The notes under the pieces are model-generated. The model ran no database searches, was not told the DNA's origin, and worked only from the letters and a program-made list of their open reading frames with translations. Of a stretch of DNA of 64,000 bases, positions 39,655 to 48,216 are shown in pieces. The position numbers were made by a program, and so were the translations under genes. The stretch covers positions 29,601 through 93,600 of the forward strand of contig JAEDKA010000005.1 of assembly GCA_016296065.1 (NCBI GenBank), given 5' to 3'. The DNA comes from Kiritimatiellia bacterium. GTDB lineage: Bacteria; Verrucomicrobiota; Kiritimatiellia; RFP12; UBA1067. Every line of letters starts with the position of its first letter. The first letter of the stretch is position 1.

Positions 39655-41439
39655 ATGAAGAACGGCGTCCTAGCGATACTTGCGATTCCGCTGCTCCTCG
39701 CCACGGGTTCCTGCGGCGGGGAGGAGAAGCCGTCGTCGCAGGAGGCCGCGCCGGCCGCTGCGCCAGTCGCCGCGGCTGTTCCGAAGGAGTCGGAGTTCGA
39801 CTCTGCGGACGGGGTGTCGGGGGCTGTCGAGTCGAAGGAAGAGATCGCGTCTGCGAGCCTAGAGGTCGAGGAGGTCGCTTCCGGCGACATTGCCGCGGCG
39901 GAGCCCGTGGCGGCTTCGGACGTGGACGAATCGGTCATTTCGAATGCCGTTGCCGCTGCGGTCGCCGCTGCGAAGGCGGCGGAGGAGGTCAAGGCGGCTG
40001 CGGCGGCGCAGGAGCGCGCGGAGGCCCGCGAGGAGGCCGCTCAGGCGAAGGCGGAGGCCGCGAGGGAAAAGGCGGAGGCGGAGGCTAAGGCCGAGGCCTC
40101 GCTCGCGCGGCGCAGGATTTCGACGCGCGTCTTCCGTCTTGCGCACGCTTCCGCCGAGGAAGTGGCGGAGAAGCTTAACACGACGTGGTCGGGCGACTTC
40201 GGATCGACATGGAAGATCGGCAAGATGGCGATTGCGTTCCAGGAGTCGAACTCCGTGATGGTGACGGCCCCAACCGTGATACTCGAGGCGTGCGAGGAGG
40301 TCGTGAAGGCGATCGACGTCGAGCCGAGCCAGGTGTACATCGAGGCGCGCTTTGTGGAGCTTTCGAACAACGTGTTCCACAACATCGGCATCGACTGGTC
40401 GATGCTGGACGGGATGAAGGGCACCGTGTCGCTGGGCGGAGGCGTCCAGCAGAACCGCCTCGGGAAGGGCGTCAAGGACTACACGCGCAAGGTGGACGAC
40501 GGGACGACATACACGCTTTCCGGTTCGGAGCTTGTCGGCGGGCACGACGGCAACATCACCTATTTCAACGGGACGCTTGACTTCTCCCAGATGTACGTGC
40601 TGCTGTCGGCACTTGAGGGAAACCGCGACGCGCGCATATTCTCGAACCCGAAGATCATAGTGTCGTCCGGCAAGAAGGCGACCGTCGACATGACGACGAA
40701 GTATCCGAACGTCAAGATCGCCGCGAAGCGCACGACGAACTCGGGCGGTGACTCGCTGGACCTCGACATGCAGATGGCGTCGATTCCGGGCGAAGACAAG
40801 ATGATGTTTGCGAACGAGGCGTTCTTCAGCTGGGGAATCTCTCTCGAGGTCACGCCGCGCATCGGCACGAACGGGCTCATCAGCGTGTCGATCGTCCCGA
40901 CGATCTCGTCGCAGAACGGATGGGTCGAGTCCGGCACGTCGTCGGAGGCCGAGGAGGGCACGATCTCCGCGAAGTACCCCGTCATCGAGGTGCAGCGCCT
41001 CGTCACGGAGTTCGCGATGGCGAGCGGGACGACCGCGGTTATCGGCGGACTTTCCCGCACGGTCGAGGAGCAGGTTGACAACGGCATCCCTCTTCTGAGC
41101 GACATACCGTGGATTGGTCCGAAGCTCTTCGGCTCGCAGGGCCGCAAGAAGCAGCAGAAGGAGATCATCGTCTTCGTCACCGTCGGGCTTGTCGATCCGA
41201 AGGACATGCGAAAGGACGCGGGGCTTCCCAAGAACGCGGTCCTCGGCAGGCAGTACACGAAGGGCCAGAAGCTCGAGCCGGGCGACAGGCCCGAGAAGAA
41301 CCTCGAGGGCATCGGCTCTCTCGACCTGAGGTCGCTCGAGGACCAGGCGCAGGATCCGCTGCCGCCGCCATACTCCGACTCGATTCCGTGGATTCCATTT
41401 ACCAAGTCCAAAAACCAAGAAAGAACAGATAAACAATGA
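39655..41439 (+). CDS. Secretin-family outer-membrane protein (GspD/PilQ-like), lipoprotein
   Basis: A 594-residue protein with a lipoprotein signal (MKNGVLAILAIPLLLATGSC). An acidic Ala/Glu-rich linker and a charged coiled coil (about 100-150, AKAEAAREKAEAEAKAEA) come next. An N-type domain includes 'TRVFRLAHASAEEVAEKL' and 'VVKAIDVEPSQVYIEARFVE'. The secretin barrel region (about 240-530) ends in the signature 'NGIPLLSDIPWIGPKLFGSQ' and 'EIIVFVTVGLVDP'. Secretins form large ring channels in the outer membrane for type II secretion, pili or phage-like export. No partner genes of such a machine lie nearby, so its system cannot be named. The next gene overlaps by ATGA. Confidence 0.85.
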   Translation: MKNGVLAILAIPLLLATGSCGGEEKPSSQEAAPAAAPVAAAVPKESEFDSADGVSGAVESKEEIASASLEVEEVASGDIAAAEPVAASDVDESVISNAVAAAVAAAKAAEEVKAAAAAQERAEAREEAAQAKAEAAREKAEAEAKAEASLARRRISTRVFRLAHASAEEVAEKLNTTWSGDFGSTWKIGKMAIAFQESNSVMVTAPTVILEACEEVVKAIDVEPSQVYIEARFVELSNNVFHNIGIDWSMLDGMKGTVSLGGGVQQNRLGKGVKDYTRKVDDGTTYTLSGSELVGGHDGNITYFNGTLDFSQMYVLLSALEGNRDARIFSNPKIIVSSGKKATVDMTTKYPNVKIAAKRTTNSGGDSLDLDMQMASIPGEDKMMFANEAFFSWGISLEVTPRIGTNGLISVSIVPTISSQNGWVESGTSSEAEEGTISAKYPVIEVQRLVTEFAMASGTTAVIGGLSRTVEEQVDNGIPLLSDIPWIGPKLFGSQGRKKQQKEIIVFVTVGLVDPKDMRKDAGLPKNAVLGRQYTKGQKLEPGDRPEKNLEGIGSLDLRSLEDQAQDPLPPPYSDSIPWIPFTKSKNQERTDKQ

Positions 41440-42371
41440 AAAGAGCAATACTGGCCATGGCGGCGATAGCCGCTGCGTCGGCGTTCGCCGACAAGGTATA
41501 CCTCAAGTCCGGCACGGTCCTAACGGGAACGGGAGCGGTCGTTGCCGACGACAAGGTGAAGTTCACGTCCGACGATCTCGGCGACATCGAAATCGCGGCC
41601 GACAAGGTCTCGTACGTCGAGACGGCCCAGGCCCCCAAGGTCGTGGTCGAGGAGCTTCCCGTCGAGGAGAAGCCGCCGGAGACCTGGCACGGCGCGATCA
41701 ACGTCGCGTTCGAGAGCGCGCGCGGCAACACGTACAAGAACAACGCGTCCGTGATCGCCAACCTCAACCGCCGCTGGGACGAGGATCGCGTGAACATCGA
41801 CTTCGGCTACTACTACAGCGAGACCGGCACGTCCAAGGACAACCGCGAGACGTCCACCCGCCGCTGGGAGATCGAGGGTCAGCACGACCACTTCTGGGGC
41901 GAGAAGTTCTACACCTACGAGAACGGACGCTACGAGCAGGATGAGATCGCAGGCATCGACTTCCGCCTCCGCCTCGGCCTTGGTCTCGGCTACCAGTGGC
42001 TCGACGGCTACAAGACCGGCATAGGCAAGGTGAGCTTCAGCCAGGAACTCGGCGCCGCGTGGGTGCGCGTCGACTACCAGGACAAGGATCCGTCCGCCAA
42101 GGACAGCTTCGCGACGCTCCGCTACGCCCACCACCTCAAGTACAATCCGAAGTGGAATGAGGCGGTCGAGGCTTTCCACAACCTCGAGTTCCTTCCGCAG
42201 GTCGACGACTGGGACAACCAGCTCATCAAGGCTGACGTCGGCTTCACTACGAAGATCATCATGGACTTCGACCTCCTCGCGAAGATCGAGTGGGATTACA
42301 ACACCCAGCCGTCGGTCGGCCGCAAGTCCAGCGACTTCCGCTACATCGTCGGCCTCGGCTACAAGTGGTAA
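41436..42371 (+). CDS. DUF481-type outer-membrane beta-barrel protein
   Basis: A 311-residue protein with a signal peptide (MKRAILAMAAIAAASAFA). The N-terminal 'DKVYLKSGTVLTGTGAVVAD' and 'LGDIEIAADKVSYVETA' form a small beta domain, as found in DUF481 proteins. From about residue 80 onward, amphipathic strands alternate: 'WHGAINVAFESARGNTYKN', 'VNIDFGYYYSETGTSKDN', 'LRLGLGLGYQWLDGYKTG'. The end is 'FRYIVGLGYKW' with the aromatic last residue typical of outer-membrane barrels. It is coupled to the secretin by a 4-base overlap. Role unknown. Confidence 0.75.
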   Translation: MKRAILAMAAIAAASAFADKVYLKSGTVLTGTGAVVADDKVKFTSDDLGDIEIAADKVSYVETAQAPKVVVEELPVEEKPPETWHGAINVAFESARGNTYKNNASVIANLNRRWDEDRVNIDFGYYYSETGTSKDNRETSTRRWEIEGQHDHFWGEKFYTYENGRYEQDEIAGIDFRLRLGLGLGYQWLDGYKTGIGKVSFSQELGAAWVRVDYQDKDPSAKDSFATLRYAHHLKYNPKWNEAVEAFHNLEFLPQVDDWDNQLIKADVGFTTKIIMDFDLLAKIEWDYNTQPSVGRKSSDFRYIVGLGYKW

Positions 42372-42442
42372 TGTGGTGCGAAATGGGCGCGCGCGTCTGC
42401 GCCTGACGGCTTGACGCGCTTGCCCGTTTCGGAAACCTTCCT

Positions 42443-43831
42443 ATGAGAATCGCGATCGCCTACCCGCCGTTCAAAAGCGAGAAGGGGGTCGCGCTTCTCA
42501 CTCAGAACCGCCAGTTCCAATGGTTCTCGCGCCCGACCTACATCTTCCCCGTCGTGCCCGCTACAGCGGCGACGATGCTGAAGAAGGCCGGGCACGATGT
42601 TCTCTTCCTGGACGGCATCGCCTCGGAGCTCTCGCCCGAGGCGTTTGATTCAAAGCTCGCCGCCTTCAAGCCCGACCTCGTCGTACTCGAGACGAAGACC
42701 CCGGTCGTGAAGCGGCACTGGAAGTGGATAGCGGAGCATGGCTACAAGGCGGTGCTTGTCGGCGACCATGTCACCGCGCTTCCCGAGGAGTCGATAGAAA
42801 AGCCGGGGGTGTGGGCGATAATCCCCGGAGGCGACTGGGACTACGGGCTCCTCGATTTCATCGCCGCGGGCTGCCCCAGGGGCGTGCAGCCATTCGCGCT
42901 CAAGGATTCAATTGCCGACGCCCTGTGGATCGACCGCGACCTCGTTCACTGGGAGCTTTACGCCGAGAAAAACGGCAACTTCCGCCGCAAGCCGGGAACG
43001 TACATCATGTCCGGCCGCGACTGCTGGCACGCGAAGTGCACCTTCTGCAGCTGGACCACACTCTATCCGCGCTACCGCGTCCGCAAGGTGAAGGACGTCG
43101 TAGACGAAATCGAAATGCTCGTCTCGAAGTACGGCGTGAAGGAGATCATGGACGACTCGGGTTCCTTCCCGGTCGGACAGTGGCTCACTGACTTCTGCAA
43201 CGAGATGATCTCGCGCGGGCTTCCGAAGAAAGTCCGCATCGACTGCAACATGCGCTTCGGTCGGCTCACCTTGGACGACTACAAGCTCATGCGAAAGGCC
43301 GGCTTCCAGTTTGTCCTCTTCGGCGTCGAGTCCGCGAACCAGGAGACGCTCGACCGCTTCTGCAAGGCGCTCAAGGTCGAGGATGTCGAGAAGGGCGCGA
43401 AGTGGGCGACCGAGGCAGGGCTCGACGTACACGTCACCTTCATGTTCGGACACGCCTGGGAGGGTCCGAAGGAAATCGCCAACACCGTCGCCCTCGCGCG
43501 CAAGCTCCTCGCGAAAGGCTGGGCGAAGACGCTTCAATGCACGCTGACGATTCCGTACCCAGGAACGCCGCTCTTCAAAGAGCTAAAGGCGAATGACGGC
43601 CTCACGACGCTCGACTGGGACGAGTACGACATGCGTCGCGCGATAACGAAGACGCCGCTTGCGTCCGAGGACGAGATAAAGTGCGCGATTCGCAAGGTCT
43701 ACCGCGGCTTCCTCCAGCCCGCCGCGCTCTGGCACCTCTTCCGTCGCAACCTCTTCAACTTCGGCTTCTACTATCGCGGCTTCCGCTATCTCATCGGGCA
43801 TCTTCTCGACTTCAGAAGTGGGAATGCGTGA
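42443..43831 (+). CDS. B12-binding-domain radical SAM protein
   Basis: A 462-residue protein. Residues 1-170 resemble the cobalamin-binding domain ('MRIAIAYPPF', 'YIFPVVPATAATMLKKAGHD', 'DVLFLDGIA', 'KPDLVVLETKTPVV', 'HGYKAVLVGDHVT'). The radical SAM domain has its cluster Cys residues in 'SGRDCWHAKCTFCSW' (about residue 193). The spacing there is C-x4-C-x2-C rather than the usual C-x3-C-x2-C. 'GVKEIMDDSGSFP', 'FVLFGVESANQETLDRFCK' and 'CTLTIPYPGTPLFKEL' follow, as in the hopanoid/BchE-like group. Such enzymes carry out methylations or rearrangements of lipids and sugars; the substrate is unknown. Confidence 0.8.
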   Translation: MRIAIAYPPFKSEKGVALLTQNRQFQWFSRPTYIFPVVPATAATMLKKAGHDVLFLDGIASELSPEAFDSKLAAFKPDLVVLETKTPVVKRHWKWIAEHGYKAVLVGDHVTALPEESIEKPGVWAIIPGGDWDYGLLDFIAAGCPRGVQPFALKDSIADALWIDRDLVHWELYAEKNGNFRRKPGTYIMSGRDCWHAKCTFCSWTTLYPRYRVRKVKDVVDEIEMLVSKYGVKEIMDDSGSFPVGQWLTDFCNEMISRGLPKKVRIDCNMRFGRLTLDDYKLMRKAGFQFVLFGVESANQETLDRFCKALKVEDVEKGAKWATEAGLDVHVTFMFGHAWEGPKEIANTVALARKLLAKGWAKTLQCTLTIPYPGTPLFKELKANDGLTTLDWDEYDMRRAITKTPLASEDEIKCAIRKVYRGFLQPAALWHLFRRNLFNFGFYYRGFRYLIGHLLDFRSGNA

Positions 43832-43833
43832 GA

Positions 43834-44373
43834 ATGATGCTTGGATCAGTATACAGAGGTGTCGCTGTGTGCGTGTATGTCGCAGGATCTGCCATCTTGG
43901 TCGGATGCTCCACAACGATATCCGACTCATATATGTATTATCAGAGATTTGGAGCCTTCTTTGTCTCCCCTGCGCAAGCAGAACAGAAGTTTACGGAAGT
44001 GACCATTGACTGCCGTCGAAATGTGAACTGGCGCTTCTGGCTTATTGTCGACGACGCGGTCGCAGCCCGTATCTCTCCGGTTGTCCGCGATGAACTGCGT
44101 CTTGAGCAGTGCGGATTCGAGAAGGAAGGGGACTTGTATCGTCTTGTTTTCGAGGGCGGCTTTGCCGAGGTTCGCATGTCTGGACAGCAAGTCGTCTCCA
44201 TGGCACTCCGCAAGACTTTTGCCGACAAAGGGCCTCGAATCTGTGTAGAAATCACCAGAAGCATGTCGCATGACGGACTCCCAATGAAGATTTCTGTGCC
44301 TGCGGATGCGGATGGTATTCTATCTGCTCTTGGCGAACCTGACGCCGAAGGCAATGTAATGGACTCCAAGTGA
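43834..44373 (+). CDS. Small lipoprotein of unknown function
   Basis: A 179-residue protein starting 2 bases after the radical SAM stop. Its N terminus (MMLGSVYRGVAVCVYVAGSAILVGC) is a lipoprotein signal with the lipobox ILVGC. The mature protein contains 'FTEVTIDCRRNVNWRFWLIV' and 'LRLEQCGFEKEGDLYRLVF'. No known domain was seen. Base composition is less GC-rich than in the neighbours. It is likely co-transcribed with the gene at 42443. Confidence 0.6.
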   Translation: MMLGSVYRGVAVCVYVAGSAILVGCSTTISDSYMYYQRFGAFFVSPAQAEQKFTEVTIDCRRNVNWRFWLIVDDAVAARISPVVRDELRLEQCGFEKEGDLYRLVFEGGFAEVRMSGQQVVSMALRKTFADKGPRICVEITRSMSHDGLPMKISVPADADGILSALGEPDAEGNVMDSK

Positions 44374-44400
44374 AATTCCTCGTAATCGTGAGGCAATGCA

Positions 44401-44535
44401 ATGAATAGTGGCAAGTCATCTATGTCGTTCAAGGCGGTCATTCTCGCCGGCGGATCGGGCGAGTGGATTTACTTTACGAATTCTTTACAAACGTTTTACA
44501 GAGGCTTGACAACCGCCAGCGCGAAAAATGGTTAA
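44401..44535 (+). pseudogene. 5' fragment of a mannose-1-phosphate guanylyltransferase-like gene
   Basis: The 44-codon frame MNSGKSSMSFKAVILAGGSG followed by EWIYF ends at TAA 44533-44535. 'SFKAVILAGGSGE' matches the nucleotide-binding start of the intact gene at 48217 ('DFKAVILAGGSGERFW') and then breaks off. At the DNA level the two differ at many synonymous positions, so this is an old duplicate or another family member rather than a recent copy. The VWA, kinase and regulator genes lie between fragment and intact gene. Confidence 0.7.
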
Positions 44536-44589
44536 ATGTTCACCGTCGAGGGCAATGACGCCCGAGATGCAACGAAAGGACGGATGAAT

Positions 44590-45897
44590 ATGAAAAGACT
44601 TGCTATAGCCGCGTTTGCGGCGACTATGTTCGGGGGCGCGTGGGCGGGAGTCTCCTGCCGGATCGAACCCGACTACTCGGTGCGGCTTGCCGACAAGGCG
44701 GGCGAGGCGTACGTGAAGGTGACGCTTGCGGCGGACAAGGTGGCGGCTGCCAATCGTCCGTCAGTGAACCTCGCCATAGTTCTGGACCGCTCCGGTTCGA
44801 TGAGCGGCGACAAGATCGTCAAGGCGAGGGAGGCGGCGTGCGAGGCGATAAGGCGGCTTGACGCGAAGGACATCGTGAGCGTCGTCGCATACGACGACAG
44901 CAGCGAGGTGATCGTCCCAGCGCAGCACGTCGCCGAGAAGGAGGCGCTCATCGCCCGTATCAACGCGATTGAGCCCCGAGGGTGCACTGCTCTCTTCGAC
45001 GGCGTCTCCGCTGGCGCGACTGAGATCAGGAAGTTCAAGGGCAAGTGCGAGATAAGTCGCATCCTGCTCCTCTCGGACGGCCAGGCCAACGTCGGTCCGT
45101 CTTCGGCAGAGGAGCTCGGGCGCTATGGGGCTCTCCTCATGAAGGAGGGCATAGCAGTGTCCACTATCGGACTTGGCGTCGACTACAACGAGGACCTGAT
45201 GACTCGCCTCTCGCAGAAGTCGGACGGCAACAGCTACTTCGTCGAGAAGTCAGACGACCTGCCTCGAGTCTTCGCGAGCGAGCTTGGCGACGTGCTGTCC
45301 GTGGCCGCGACCAAGGTGGCGCTCAAGGTAAGCTTCGGCGTCGGCTTCACGCCAGTCGAGCTGATTGGACGCGACGGACGCATCCTCGACGGAACCGTTT
45401 CCATCGACCTCAACCAGCTCTACGGCGGGCAGGAGAAGTACGTTATCGTCAAGTGCGACGCGGCCCCGGGATCCGTCGGCTCCGCACGGGAGATCGCCAA
45501 GGCCGAGGTCGCGTACGTCGACCCGAAGGACGAGAGGCAGAAGACCGTCACAGGCGTTGGCACGGTCACCTATTCCGCTGACGCAGCCGCTGTGGCCGCA
45601 AGCGTAAACAAGAGCGTCGTCCGCGAGCGCGCGCTGAACGAGAACGCCGTTCGCACGGAAGAGGCGCTGAAGCTCGCGGACCGCGGCGATTTCAAGGCGG
45701 CGGAAGAGCTCATGCGGCGCAACTATTCCAATTCGATGGAGGTACAGCGCGTCATCGGCAGGGACGCCGCGCTTGAGGAGGACGCCGACATGCAGCTCGG
45801 CAATTCGAGAAGCATGAATGCGTCGTCCTATAGCCGCAGAGAGCGCAAGAGCATGAAGACGCGCAGCTTCCAGCTCATGAACCAGCAGTCTAAATGA
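44590..45897 (+). CDS. Secreted von Willebrand factor A domain protein
   Basis: A 435-residue protein with signal peptide (MKRLAIAAFAATMFGGAWAG). The VWA domain (about residues 55-235) has the complete metal site: 'IVLDRSGSMSG' (DxSxS), then a Thr in 'RGCTALFDG' and an Asp in 'ILLLSDGQANVG'. The C-terminal half is beta-rich and ends with a Lys/Arg/Ser-rich tail. AAAGGA at 44575-44580 favours the ATG at 44590; 44584 and 44536 are in-frame alternatives. The stop overlaps the histidine kinase gene (ATGA), so the VWA protein may be part of the sensing unit or regulated by it. TTGACA lies at 44504-44509, but no -10 at ideal spacing was found. Confidence 0.85.
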   Translation: MKRLAIAAFAATMFGGAWAGVSCRIEPDYSVRLADKAGEAYVKVTLAADKVAAANRPSVNLAIVLDRSGSMSGDKIVKAREAACEAIRRLDAKDIVSVVAYDDSSEVIVPAQHVAEKEALIARINAIEPRGCTALFDGVSAGATEIRKFKGKCEISRILLLSDGQANVGPSSAEELGRYGALLMKEGIAVSTIGLGVDYNEDLMTRLSQKSDGNSYFVEKSDDLPRVFASELGDVLSVAATKVALKVSFGVGFTPVELIGRDGRILDGTVSIDLNQLYGGQEKYVIVKCDAAPGSVGSAREIAKAEVAYVDPKDERQKTVTGVGTVTYSADAAAVAASVNKSVVRERALNENAVRTEEALKLADRGDFKAAEELMRRNYSNSMEVQRVIGRDAALEEDADMQLGNSRSMNASSYSRRERKSMKTRSFQLMNQQSK

Positions 45898-47402
45898 AAC
45901 GCCGCTGGCACATCTCGGTCGCCGTCGTTACGCTTTTGGCGGTTTCGCTTGTGTTCGCATGGGTGGTGGCCGAAATGATTGCCGGCGACCTTGCGGCGAT
46001 CTCCGCCCAAGCCGCAAGAAAGGACGCCGCGCTTGCCGAAAGGCGCGTTTCGCTCGGCCTCGCCGCGTGCGTGGAGCGGGCGAAGCACGCCGCGGAGACT
46101 GCCGTGGCGTCCGTTCTGTCAAATCCGACGGACGCCGCGCTCGCCGAGATTTCCCGTCGTGAGCCGTTCGTTAGGAATGCGTTTCGCTGGGTCGCGGGAC
46201 GCGGCGTTGTCTTTCCGGTAGAACGCGGGGCGACGCAGGAGGAGCGTCGTTTCCTCGGCAGATATGTGACGCTTTTCGAAGAAGGGTTCAGGGATACGGC
46301 AAAGGATTTCACCTGGAAGTCGTGGTTCGAAGGCGACCGGCTTTCCTTTGTCGGCTGGCGCAGGGCTGCTGACGGAAGCATAGTAGGCGTCGAGCTTGAG
46401 ACGGTCGCGTTCCTCGCCGAGTTTCCGTCCGTCCTTGCCGATGCTGCGGGGGAAGGGTTCGTCATTGAGGTTAGGGACGGGTCGGGAAAGGCTCTGTTCA
46501 AGACAGGTGCGACGCCGGAGGAAGCCCCGCCCGACGAGGTGTTTACGCTTTCCCCGGTGCTTCCGCACCGCACTCTTGCGCTGTGGCGCATGGGTGCGTC
46601 CGACATTGCCTCTGACGGAATAGGCGTGCAGCTGCTCGCGGCGTCCGCTGGAGGCGTGATTTTCCTGCTCTTCGCGGCGGGCATCGTTGTTCTGGTCGCC
46701 GAAGCGCGGCACGAGAGGCGCGAGTCGGAGCGGAAGACGTCGTTCGTCTCGAACGTCTCGCACGAGCTCAAGACGCCGCTTACGTCGATACGCCTCTGTG
46801 CAGAAATGCTTTCGGAGGGGCGAGCGAAGGACGATGCGGCGAAGGCGCGGTATCTCGGCGTCATAACGAAGGAGTCCGAGCGCCTGACGCGGCTTGTTGA
46901 CAACGTCCTGGACTTCGGACGTCTTGAGCAGAACAGGCGCAAGTACGACTTCGCAGACGTCGACCTGCGCAACGTGGTGCGGGACGCTGCGGAGTCCCTG
47001 CGTTCGCGCGTGGAGTCCGCTGGCATGGCGCTCGCAGTCGAAACCACCGCAGAGCCAGCTGTGCGGCGCGTAGACCGCGACGCCGTGAGCCAGATAGTCC
47101 TGAATCTGATTGACAACGCCGTCAAATACGCCGCGGAGGGCAAGCGGCTCGACGTGAGGGTTGGTTCGCAAGGCGCTGTCACGGTCGCGGACCGCGGGCC
47201 TGGCGTGCCAAGGCGCGACAGGGAGCGAGTGTTCGACCGCTTCTACAGATGCGACGATTCGCTCGCCGCCAAGTCGTCTGGAAGCGGCCTCGGCCTCTCC
47301 ATAGCGCGCAGGCTCGCGGAGGGCATGGGAGGCACGCTCGTCTGCGCGGAGCGTGAAGGAGGCGGCGCGGAGTTCATTCTCAATTTCGGAGGTTGTCAAT
47401 GA
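45894..47402 (+). CDS. Sensor histidine kinase
   Basis: A 502-residue membrane kinase. One membrane segment is near residues 7-27 ('VAVVTLLAVSLVFAWVVAEM') and a second near 245-270 ('LLAASAGGVIFLLFAAGIVVLVA'; core quoted in part), enclosing a sensor region of about 215 residues outside the membrane. 'FVSNVSHELKTPLTSIRL' is the H-box with the phospho-accepting His. 'IVLNLIDNAVKYA' is the N box, 'VADRGPGVPRRDRERVFDRF' the G1/F boxes, and 'GSGLGLSIARRLAEGMGG' the G2 box. It overlaps both neighbours by ATGA. The partner is the regulator at 47399. The signal sensed is unknown. Confidence 0.92.
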   Translation: MKRRWHISVAVVTLLAVSLVFAWVVAEMIAGDLAAISAQAARKDAALAERRVSLGLAACVERAKHAAETAVASVLSNPTDAALAEISRREPFVRNAFRWVAGRGVVFPVERGATQEERRFLGRYVTLFEEGFRDTAKDFTWKSWFEGDRLSFVGWRRAADGSIVGVELETVAFLAEFPSVLADAAGEGFVIEVRDGSGKALFKTGATPEEAPPDEVFTLSPVLPHRTLALWRMGASDIASDGIGVQLLAASAGGVIFLLFAAGIVVLVAEARHERRESERKTSFVSNVSHELKTPLTSIRLCAEMLSEGRAKDDAAKARYLGVITKESERLTRLVDNVLDFGRLEQNRRKYDFADVDLRNVVRDAAESLRSRVESAGMALAVETTAEPAVRRVDRDAVSQIVLNLIDNAVKYAAEGKRLDVRVGSQGAVTVADRGPGVPRRDRERVFDRFYRCDDSLAAKSSGSGLGLSIARRLAEGMGGTLVCAEREGGGAEFILNFGGCQ

Positions 47403-48094
47403 AGAGGATACTTGTTGCGGAAGACGACGCGGACATACGCGAGACGCTGAAGGACCTTCTTTCGGGCGAAGGGTACGCCGTGGAGACCGCTTCAGACGGC
47501 GTGGCGGCGATCTCTGCATGGAAGGGTGTGTCCGAGCCGTTTGACCTTGTCGTGCTCGATGTCATGATGCCGGGAAAGAGCGGGTACGACGTCTGCCGTG
47601 AGATGCGCGCGGCGGGGAGCAATGTGGCGGTGCTGATGCTGTCTGCGAAGAGCGAGGAGATAGACAAGGTCATCGGACTGGAGCTTGGAGCGGACGACTA
47701 TGTGACAAAGCCGTTCGGCGTGCGTGAGCTCCTCGCGCGCGTCGCCGCCGCTCTTCGGCGCGCCGGTCAGTCCGCCGCGCCGAAGGCACAGGCCGCCGCT
47801 GACTTCGAGTTCTGCGGCGCCACTGCCAGCGTAAGGCACTACAGGCTGGAGAAGGGCAGGCTGTCCGTGCCGCTCACGGAGATCGAGATGAAGCTTGCGT
47901 CGCTTTTTGCGGCGCATCCGGGCGAGGTGCTTGCGCGAGACAGGATGCTGAACGAGGTGTGGGGCGTAAGCTACCTTGGCACGACGCGCACCTTGGACCA
48001 GCACGTAGCGAACCTGCGGCGCAAGGTCGGCGAAGTCGGAGGGGAAGCCTCTGCGGTCCGCACGGTCCACGGAGTCGGCTACTGCTGCGAGTGA
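47399..48094 (+). CDS. OmpR-family response regulator
   Basis: The 231-residue regulator has a receiver domain: the acidic pair in 'ILVAEDDADIRETL', the phospho-accepting Asp in 'FDLVVLDVMMPGKSGYDV', the Ser in 'VLMLSAKSEEID' and the Lys in 'DDYVTKPFGVRELLAR'. A winged-helix DNA-binding domain follows ('LTEIEMKLASLFAAHPGEVL', 'RMLNEVWGVSYLGTTRTLDQ', 'ALEPVRTVHGVGY'-type end). The ATG overlaps the kinase stop. It is a standard two-component pair with the gene at 45894. Confidence 0.92.
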   Translation: MKRILVAEDDADIRETLKDLLSGEGYAVETASDGVAAISAWKGVSEPFDLVVLDVMMPGKSGYDVCREMRAAGSNVAVLMLSAKSEEIDKVIGLELGADDYVTKPFGVRELLARVAAALRRAGQSAAPKAQAAADFEFCGATASVRHYRLEKGRLSVPLTEIEMKLASLFAAHPGEVLARDRMLNEVWGVSYLGTTRTLDQHVANLRRKVGEVGGEASAVRTVHGVGYCCE

Positions 48095-48186
48095 ATTGGG
48101 CAGTGCGGTGCCCAGGCGCGCGCCACCGGCAAAAAGACGGTCAAGTAGGTGGATGTGCGGATGCATGCGCAGAACGTCTTGGAATA

Positions 48187-48195
48187 TGCTATAAT
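48187..48195 (+). promoter_or_regulatory. Extended -10 promoter for manC-like gene
   Basis: TGCTATAAT with hexamer at 48190-48195 precedes the ribosome-binding site AAAGGAG (48205-48211) and the ATG at 48217. Confidence 0.6.
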
Positions 48196-48216
48196 TTCAT
48201 ACGTAAAGGAGTGAAG

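Noticed and set aside
39655..41439. Secretin as part of the type III system suggested by the chaperones
   Set aside because: Its lipoprotein signal, Ala/Glu-rich linker and lack of neighbouring sct genes do not point specifically to an SctC; the secretin could serve type II or pilus export, so no link is claimed.
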